The notes under the pieces: model-generated
What the model was told of the DNA's origin: nothing
Database searches by the model: none
What the model saw: only the letters and a program-made list of their open reading frames with translations
Source: Gemmatimonadota bacterium
Lineage (GTDB): Bacteria > Gemmatimonadota > Gemmatimonadetes > Gemmatimonadales > Gemmatimonadaceae
Assembly (NCBI GenBank): GCA_016871855.1
Contig: VHBQ01000019.1
Coordinates: 1 to 44,052 of the forward strand
DNA length: 44,052 bases
Direction: 5' to 3'
Program-made: the position numbers and the translations under genes
Part shown: positions 39,406 to 44,052 of the stretch, one piece after another
Position numbering within the stretch: position 1 is the stretch's first letter
Layout: the number at the start of each line of letters is the position of its first letter

Positions 39406-41648
39406 CCGAACCGTTGGCCCGGGGTGATATCACCCTGAACCCGGCGCAGCGCGCCGCGGTGGAGCACGGCGACGGGCCGCTGCTGGTGCTCGCCGGCGCC
39501 GGCTCGGGGAAGACGCGCGTGCTGACGGCGCGCGTGGCGCGCCTGGTCGGCGCGCTCGAAGTTCCGCCGCATCGCGTGCTCGCCGTGACCTTCACCAACA
39601 AGGCGGCCGGCGAGATGCGCGAGCGCATCGCGCGCCTCCTTGGCGCCGAGCCGCGCGGAATGTGGATTGGCACCTTCCACGGCCTCGGCGCGCGCCTTCT
39701 GCGCCTGCACGCGGACCGCGTCGGGCGCACCCCGGAATACACGATCTACGACGAGGATGACACGCTCACGGTGGTTCGGCGCCTGATGGACCGGGCGCGC
39801 GTGTCGGTGAAGGATTTCGCCCCCAAGGCCGTGGCCGCCGCGATCAGCGATGCCAAGAACGCGCTCGTGCCGCCCGACGAATACGCGCGCCTCGCGATGA
39901 CGCCGCTCGCCAAGGCCGTTGCTCCCGTGTACACGGCGATGGAGCCGACCCTGCGGGCGCAAAACGCGGTGAGCTTCGACGATCTGCTCGTCCTCCCCGT
40001 GCAACTGCTGCGCGAGCACGCGGACCTGCAGTCACACTACGCCGCGCGCTTTGCCCACCTGCTTGTGGACGAATACCAGGACACGAATCACGCGCAGTAC
40101 GAGTTCGTGCGTCTCGTCGCCGGCCCGCAAGGCAACGTCGCGGTCGTGGGCGACGACGACCAGTCCATCTACGGCTGGCGTGGCGCCGACATCCGAAACA
40201 TCCTCGACTTCGAGCGCGACTATCCTGGCGCGCACGTGGTCCGGCTGGAGGAGAACTACCGGTCCACGCCGGGGATTCTCGCGCTGGCCAACGTCGTCAT
40301 CGCGCAGAACGCGGCGCGGCGCGGCAAGACGCTCCGTGCCACGCGCCCTGACGGCGAACCGGTCACCGTGGTGAAGGCGCTAGACGACCGCGACGAGGCC
40401 GACGCGATCGCCGACGCCATCGAGACGCGGCGGATGAACTTGCGCGAGCGCCCGTCGGAGTTCGCGGTGCTCTACCGCACCAACGCGCAGAGCCGCGCCA
40501 TTGAAGAGTCGCTGCGGCGGCGCTCCATCCCATATCGGCTAGTCGGCGCGGTGCGGTTCTACGACCGCCGCGAGGTGCGCGACCTGCTGGCCTGGCTACG
40601 CCTCGCCGCGAATCCCGCCGACGACGAGGCCTTCCGCCGGGCGATCACCGCGCCGCGGCGCGGCATTGGCGACGCGACGGTCGAGCTCCTCGCCGAAGCG
40701 GCGCGCGAGCGCGGCGTGTCGTTGCTGGAGATGTCGCGTCGCGTGGGCGAACTCGACGGCGTGCGGCCAGCCACACGCGCGGCGCTCGGCGAGGTGGCCG
40801 CGCTCGCCGACCGGTTCCGCGAACAGGCGGCCGACGCCAGCGTGGACCGGCTCATCGTCGCCATCCTCGAGGCCACCGGCTACGACGAGGCGCTGCGCGC
40901 CGAGGGGCCGGAAGGGCTGGATCGCCTCGACAACGTGCGCGCGATGGTCGAAGGCGCGGCGGAGACCGTCGTGGATGACGGTGGGGAACTCGGCCTGCGG
41001 CCACTGGATCACTTCCTGCAGAAGGCGATGCTCGTGACGGCCGCCGACCAACTCGGCGCCGACGCCGACGCCGTCACGCTGATGACCGTGCACACCGCCA
41101 AGGGGCTCGAGTTTCCGGTGGTGTTCATCGCCGGCATGGAAGACGGGCTCTTCCCGCTCGCCCGCGCCTTCGACGATCCGGAGATGCTCGAGGAGGAGCG
41201 TCGCCTGCTCTACGTCGCCATCACGCGCGCCGAGCGCAAGCTCACGCTGACGTGGGCGATGTCGCGCCGGCGCAACGGCGAGTTGATGCCCGGGATTGTG
41301 TCGTCGTTCCTGTCGCCTGTCCCGCGGGAACTGTATGAGGCGCAGCAGACGCCCAAACTGCGCGGCAGCGCAAGCGCGTACGCCTTCACGTCGCCGTCGG
41401 CCCGGCGTCCGGGCGCGCCCGTGTCGCGCCCCACGGTGTGGGAGACGCCCCCGGACGAGGAGTCGCAGGTCGCGCCGCGCTACATCAAGGGGGCGCGCGT
41501 CAGGCACAAGGCCTTCGGCAGCGGCACCATCCTCGAACTCAGCGGAAGCGGGCGCGACACGAAGGTGACCGTCGAGTTCGACGACGAGACGGTGGGGCGC
41601 AAGCGGCTCGTCGTCGCGTTCGCGGGATTGGAGCGAGAGGACGACTGA
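39402..41648 (+). CDS. UvrD/PcrA-type DNA helicase
   Basis: This superfamily 1A helicase unwinds DNA 3'-5' in nucleotide excision repair and removes RecA filaments. The 748-residue product has LNPAQRAAV (Q motif), AGAGSGKT at 31-38, VTFTNKAAGEM, GTFHGLGARLLR, DEYQDTN, GDDDQSIYGWRGAD, EENYRST, YRTNAQSRAIEESL, VTLMTVHTAKGLEF and YVAITRAERKL. The C-terminal tail (GARVRHKAFGSGTILEL, VEFDDETVGRKRLVV) is the tudor-like domain of PcrA that binds RNA polymerase, favouring a PcrA-like role. Start ATG overlaps the kinase stop. Confidence 0.95.
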   Translation: MTEPLARGDITLNPAQRAAVEHGDGPLLVLAGAGSGKTRVLTARVARLVGALEVPPHRVLAVTFTNKAAGEMRERIARLLGAEPRGMWIGTFHGLGARLLRLHADRVGRTPEYTIYDEDDTLTVVRRLMDRARVSVKDFAPKAVAAAISDAKNALVPPDEYARLAMTPLAKAVAPVYTAMEPTLRAQNAVSFDDLLVLPVQLLREHADLQSHYAARFAHLLVDEYQDTNHAQYEFVRLVAGPQGNVAVVGDDDQSIYGWRGADIRNILDFERDYPGAHVVRLEENYRSTPGILALANVVIAQNAARRGKTLRATRPDGEPVTVVKALDDRDEADAIADAIETRRMNLRERPSEFAVLYRTNAQSRAIEESLRRRSIPYRLVGAVRFYDRREVRDLLAWLRLAANPADDEAFRRAITAPRRGIGDATVELLAEAARERGVSLLEMSRRVGELDGVRPATRAALGEVAALADRFREQAADASVDRLIVAILEATGYDEALRAEGPEGLDRLDNVRAMVEGAAETVVDDGGELGLRPLDHFLQKAMLVTAADQLGADADAVTLMTVHTAKGLEFPVVFIAGMEDGLFPLARAFDDPEMLEEERRLLYVAITRAERKLTLTWAMSRRRNGELMPGIVSSFLSPVPRELYEAQQTPKLRGSASAYAFTSPSARRPGAPVSRPTVWETPPDEESQVAPRYIKGARVRHKAFGSGTILELSGSGRDTKVTVEFDDETVGRKRLVVAFAGLEREDD

Positions 41649-41663
41649 CCCGCGGGGCCCTAC

Positions 41664-41753
41664 CTAGGACGTCACTCGCACCCGCATCAGCAGCGCCGGA
41701 ATCGCCAGCCCGGTGCCGATGGCGCCGACGGTGAACAGCACGCGCACCGTGTA
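41664..41753 (-). pseudogene. Detached C-terminal end of the ThrE-type exporter, after an in-frame amber codon
   Basis: Directly after the TAG at 41756-41754, in the same frame, the sequence reads YTVRVLFTVGAIGTGLAIP then ALLMRVRVTS and a second TAG at 41666-41664. The hydrophobic 19-residue core is what one expects of the last membrane helix of this family. No start codon lies before it. The reading frame is intact on both sides of the amber, so one base change explains the break. Confidence 0.75.
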
Positions 41754-42956
41754 CTACACGGCGGTGACCAGCGTGTCCGCGGCGAGCATCGGGTCGGTCG
41801 ACGAGAGCGCAAAGAGGCCGAGGATCGCCTTCGCCGCGAAACTCCCCGGCACCATCGCAATGCACCCCACGACATCGAGCGCGTTTTGTGAGATCTCGGT
41901 CTGCGCGCGCAGCAGCAGCACGGCCGAGCTCACCGCGAGCGCGGCGGCGAACGAACTGGCCTCGAGATTCCACCCGAGGCCCAGGCAGTAGCTGCGCACC
42001 AGCAGCGCCAGCGCCCCAGCGAGCGCGCACCACGGCAGGGACCGGAACCCGATGTTGAACAGCACGCCGAATCCCGCCGCGGCGACCGCCCCGCACGCGG
42101 TCTGTTCGAGCAGGGAAAGCCACGGCGCGCTGAGATCGGCGATCGGCACGTCGCCGGCCGCTGCGCCAGTCAGCACCTGCGCCAGCCAGAGTCCGACTGC
42201 GATGAATACGAGCGTGACCGCCACGGTCACGGCCCGCGCGCTGCCGACCGTGGGGTGCCCCTCGAGGATGTCGCTCTGCGCGTTCACGCTCGGAATGCCC
42301 GGCACGAGCAGCAGGATGCTCGCGATCATCACGGTCGGAATAGTCTGGCTGCCCGTGGCGCGCGCGCCAAACGCGCCGAGCATGGCCGCGATGAGCGACA
42401 CCAGCGCGGCCGTCACGAAACCGTTGGCGTTGCGCGAGAGCAGTTCGCGCCGCGCCAACTGACCAACGGTCGCCGCCGCGAAGACCGGCACGATGCCCAA
42501 CCAGTCCACGTGCAGGAGGCGACCGAAGGCGGCGCAGGCGAGCCCCACCGAGACGGCCACGACGGCGCTTGAGTGGCGCTTGGTGTGCGTCACGATGCGG
42601 GCAAGCGCCTCTCGCACGTCCTCCACCGACATCGGCTGGCGTTCCGCGCGCTCGGCGAGATGGCGCACTTCGGCGTCCACCCGCTGGTTCACGCCCAGCG
42701 GTCCCACCTCGCGCATGCGGGTGATGCCGTGCGCGCCGATGCCGATGGTGATGGCCAGCGATGCATACCCCAACCGCAGGTCCACGCGATCGGCGCCCAG
42801 CGCGCGCGCGAACCGCTCGGTGATCGCCTCGATGGAACTCGAGCGCGCCCCGGCCTCCATGATGACGCGCCCGGCCTCGAGTGCCGCCATGGCGACGGGC
42901 TCCAAGTCCGGGAGGGCATCCTCTTCTTCAGCGATCAGGCGGTCAACGGCATCCAC
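41754..42956 (-). CDS. Threonine/serine exporter ThrE-family protein, probably truncated
   Basis: ThrE proteins export threonine and serine. The 400-residue product has the N-terminal soluble ThrE/DUF1212 domain (ALEAGRVIMEAGARSSSIEAIT, YASLAITIGIGAHG) with the charged motif before the first helix, then about nine membrane segments, including LVPGIPSVNAQSDILEGH, a hallmark where the two halves (YjjP and YjjB) are fused. It ends DTLVTAV at an amber codon, and a further 29 residues that look like the last helix follow in frame. The protein made may lack that helix, or the codon may be read through or be a sequencing error. It lies downstream of the phospholipase-like gene. Confidence 0.82.
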   Translation of the reverse strand: MDAVDRLIAEEEDALPDLEPVAMAALEAGRVIMEAGARSSSIEAITERFARALGADRVDLRLGYASLAITIGIGAHGITRMREVGPLGVNQRVDAEVRHLAERAERQPMSVEDVREALARIVTHTKRHSSAVVAVSVGLACAAFGRLLHVDWLGIVPVFAAATVGQLARRELLSRNANGFVTAALVSLIAAMLGAFGARATGSQTIPTVMIASILLLVPGIPSVNAQSDILEGHPTVGSARAVTVAVTLVFIAVGLWLAQVLTGAAAGDVPIADLSAPWLSLLEQTACGAVAAAGFGVLFNIGFRSLPWCALAGALALLVRSYCLGLGWNLEASSFAAALAVSSAVLLLRAQTEISQNALDVVGCIAMVPGSFAAKAILGLFALSSTDPMLAADTLVTAV

Positions 42957-43058
42957 AACCAGTCCACTCTCCTCGCGCCGCGACCGAGCGGTCGGGCGCT
43001 CTTGCGACGTGGATGCAATTTCGCATCGGGTAGCCGCGCATCCAAGGGTGCGCCTTCG

Positions 43059-44045
43059 CTAGCGCCCCACCCCCGGCGTGTACAGCGGCTCCGTCAATGT
43101 GCCCGTGAACGCCAGCGACGTCGCCGGCAGCCCAAAGTGCCGCGTCGCCGCCTCGCGCGCCGCCGGCTCTCCGCCGCCGCGTCGCAGCGCCGCACGCCGC
43201 ACCGCCTTGGCGGCGCGCAGGGCCTCGTCTCCCGACGGATCGTGCGCGAAGGGTTCGCTGCCGTCCAGACGGCGCAGAAAGTCCACGACGTAGTCGAACG
43301 AGCGCGTGAGATACGCGCCCACCGCGCGCTCCTCGAGGTCCCAGCGGCTGCGCTCCGCCATCAGCGTGAAGACCCGCTGCCAGCTGTCCGCGTCCGTCAC
43401 GCGCACCATGCCGCGGAAGACGCGTCGGTTCGTATGCGTGCTGAAGATCGTCGGGCTCAGGATGCGATCAAGGTGGTCGTCGGCGCGCGCGTGGTCGAGC
43501 AGGATGATCTCGTGCGCGCGACGGCTGTGCCGCGCGCCGAGATGCCACTCGAACCGGCTTTCCCAGTAGGAATGGCCAATCGCGCTCGTGCTCGACGTCA
43601 CGGCGAGCTGGTGCGGGACGAACCAGTTGTGGGCGACGACGTCGGCGGCGAGGTGCGCGAGGTACCCGTACGCGAAGGACTGCAGCGTCTCGTCGCGCGC
43701 GCGGTCGAGGATTTCCAGCCCCACGTACCAGTGGTGACAGTGCCGTCCGAAGCGCGCGTACTTCTTGGCGATGCTCGTGTCGGCGGCGATCGATCCGTAG
43801 AGGAAGTCGTACGGGAACGCGAGCAGCAGTTCGGCGATGCGCGGGGGCAGCAGGAACGCCGAACGCAGCAACGCCTCACCGAGCAGGATGTGCGTCCCCG
43901 GCGTCCAGGCGTGCGCGACGGCCGGCGTGAGCGCGAGCAGCGCGACCGCTCCAGCGAGGAGGCGCCAGCCCGGCGCCAGGCGCTGACGGGCGCGGCCCGT
44001 CCGCTGCCCAGGCGGCACGCCGCTATCCTGCGGCGGAGGCGTCAC
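43059..44045 (-). CDS. Zinc-dependent phospholipase C-like exported protein (start may lie outside the window)
   Basis: A signal peptide ends VAHA and exposes Trp47 in WTPGTH. In bacterial zinc phospholipase C the mature N-terminal Trp and following residues bind zinc. Further ligand motifs are IAADTSI (Asp89), RHCHHW (His102 to His105) and YLAHLAADVVAHNW with HxxxDxxxH (His131, Asp135, His139). The 328-residue size suits the family. The listed start is a GTG at 44045, 7 bases from the window end, and about 20 residues before the hydrophobic core are Pro/Arg-rich, so the true start may be internal or upstream. Substrate is unproven; some members are only structural relatives of the phospholipase. 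Confidence 0.78.
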   Translation of the reverse strand: MTPPPQDSGVPPGQRTGRARQRLAPGWRLLAGAVALLALTPAVAHAWTPGTHILLGEALLRSAFLLPPRIAELLLAFPYDFLYGSIAADTSIAKKYARFGRHCHHWYVGLEILDRARDETLQSFAYGYLAHLAADVVAHNWFVPHQLAVTSSTSAIGHSYWESRFEWHLGARHSRRAHEIILLDHARADDHLDRILSPTIFSTHTNRRVFRGMVRVTDADSWQRVFTLMAERSRWDLEERAVGAYLTRSFDYVVDFLRRLDGSEPFAHDPSGDEALRAAKAVRRAALRRGGGEPAAREAATRHFGLPATSLAFTGTLTEPLYTPGVGR

Positions 44046-44052
44046 CGCCGGC

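Noticed and set aside
41754..41756. Selenocysteine or pyrrolysine recoding at the ThrE internal stop
   Set aside because: The codon is UAG, not UGA, so SelB is not relevant; no pyrrolysine genes are in the window and the next stop is also UAG. A nonsense change or sequence error is simpler.
43012..43027. GATGC/GCATC hairpin between the phospholipase-like gene and the ThrE gene as a terminator
   Set aside because: Only 5 bp with no T-tract on the relevant strand; too weak to call.

Overview
The window is GC-rich, densely packed bacterial chromosome. Many genes overlap by 4 bases (ATGA or GTGA) and GTG starts are common. The mix suggests a member of Gemmatimonadota, or a close relative in the wider FCB group: a secreted protein made of a FlgD/type IX-like C-terminal domain, a MoxR-Bat operon with fused Bat proteins, BshA of bacillithiol synthesis, a CIRCE-controlled groES-groEL pair, and housekeeping genes in GC-rich codon usage. 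No 16S gene or taxon-specific marker is present, so the phylum is an inference. There is no prophage, transposase or CRISPR array; this is core genome.

Layout. 1-1.6 kb: the 3' end of selB, then a small secreted FlgD-like protein closed by a strong terminator. 1.9-6.0 kb: clpB, an N-formylglutamate amidohydrolase-like lipoprotein and tadA. 6.1-7.3 kb (minus): a NamZ/DUF1343 muramidase. 7.5-7.9 kb: two tRNA-Ser genes (CGA and GGA anticodons). 7.9-8.6 kb (minus): an SRAP-domain protein, divergent from an unknown 61-residue protein. 9.1-13.8 kb: pyrR-pyrB-pyrC, a class II aldolase and a coiled-coil/zinc-ribbon protein. 13.9 kb (minus): rpsT. 14.5-17.3 kb: M50 protease, scpA, scpB and an RluB-type pseudouridine synthase. 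17.3-25.0 kb: MoxR, DUF58, a BatD-like anchor protein, BatA, BatB-TPR fusion and BatD-BatE fusion. 25.1-31.2 kb: mutL, miaA, bshA, uppP, birA and coaX. 31.3-33.4 kb: CIRCE, groES, groEL. 33.6-36.2 kb (minus): roadblock protein, receiver-only response regulator, mannose-1-phosphate guanylyltransferase and a YycJ-like metallo-beta-lactamase protein. 36.3-41.6 kb: lipoprotein, serS, histidine kinase, UvrD/PcrA helicase. 41.7-44.0 kb (minus): a ThrE-type exporter interrupted by an amber codon, and a zinc-dependent phospholipase C-like protein.

The most unusual feature is not a gene. At least five families of short, low-complexity repeats recur across the window: A, heptamer TCCACCG; B, decamer GACAGAGAAC; C, GTGCCCGTTCCC; D, CCCTGCACCCCACTCTG; E, AGGACT/GGATTCGGA-like. 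At three convergent gene pairs (tadA/namZ, zinc-ribbon/rpsT, groEL/MBL) they fill the whole gap from stop codon to stop codon around a central GC-rich hairpin. In two of these the flanking arrays are inverted copies, so the transcript ends can fold into very long stems. Families C and D also lie in frame inside coding sequence: the SRAP protein, the MutL linker (as a perfect 19-bp inverted repeat) and the signal peptide of the BatD-BatE fusion. A family A array lies directly upstream of the moxR start, and a pyrimidine-rich stretch precedes clpB. I know of no described element with this behaviour.
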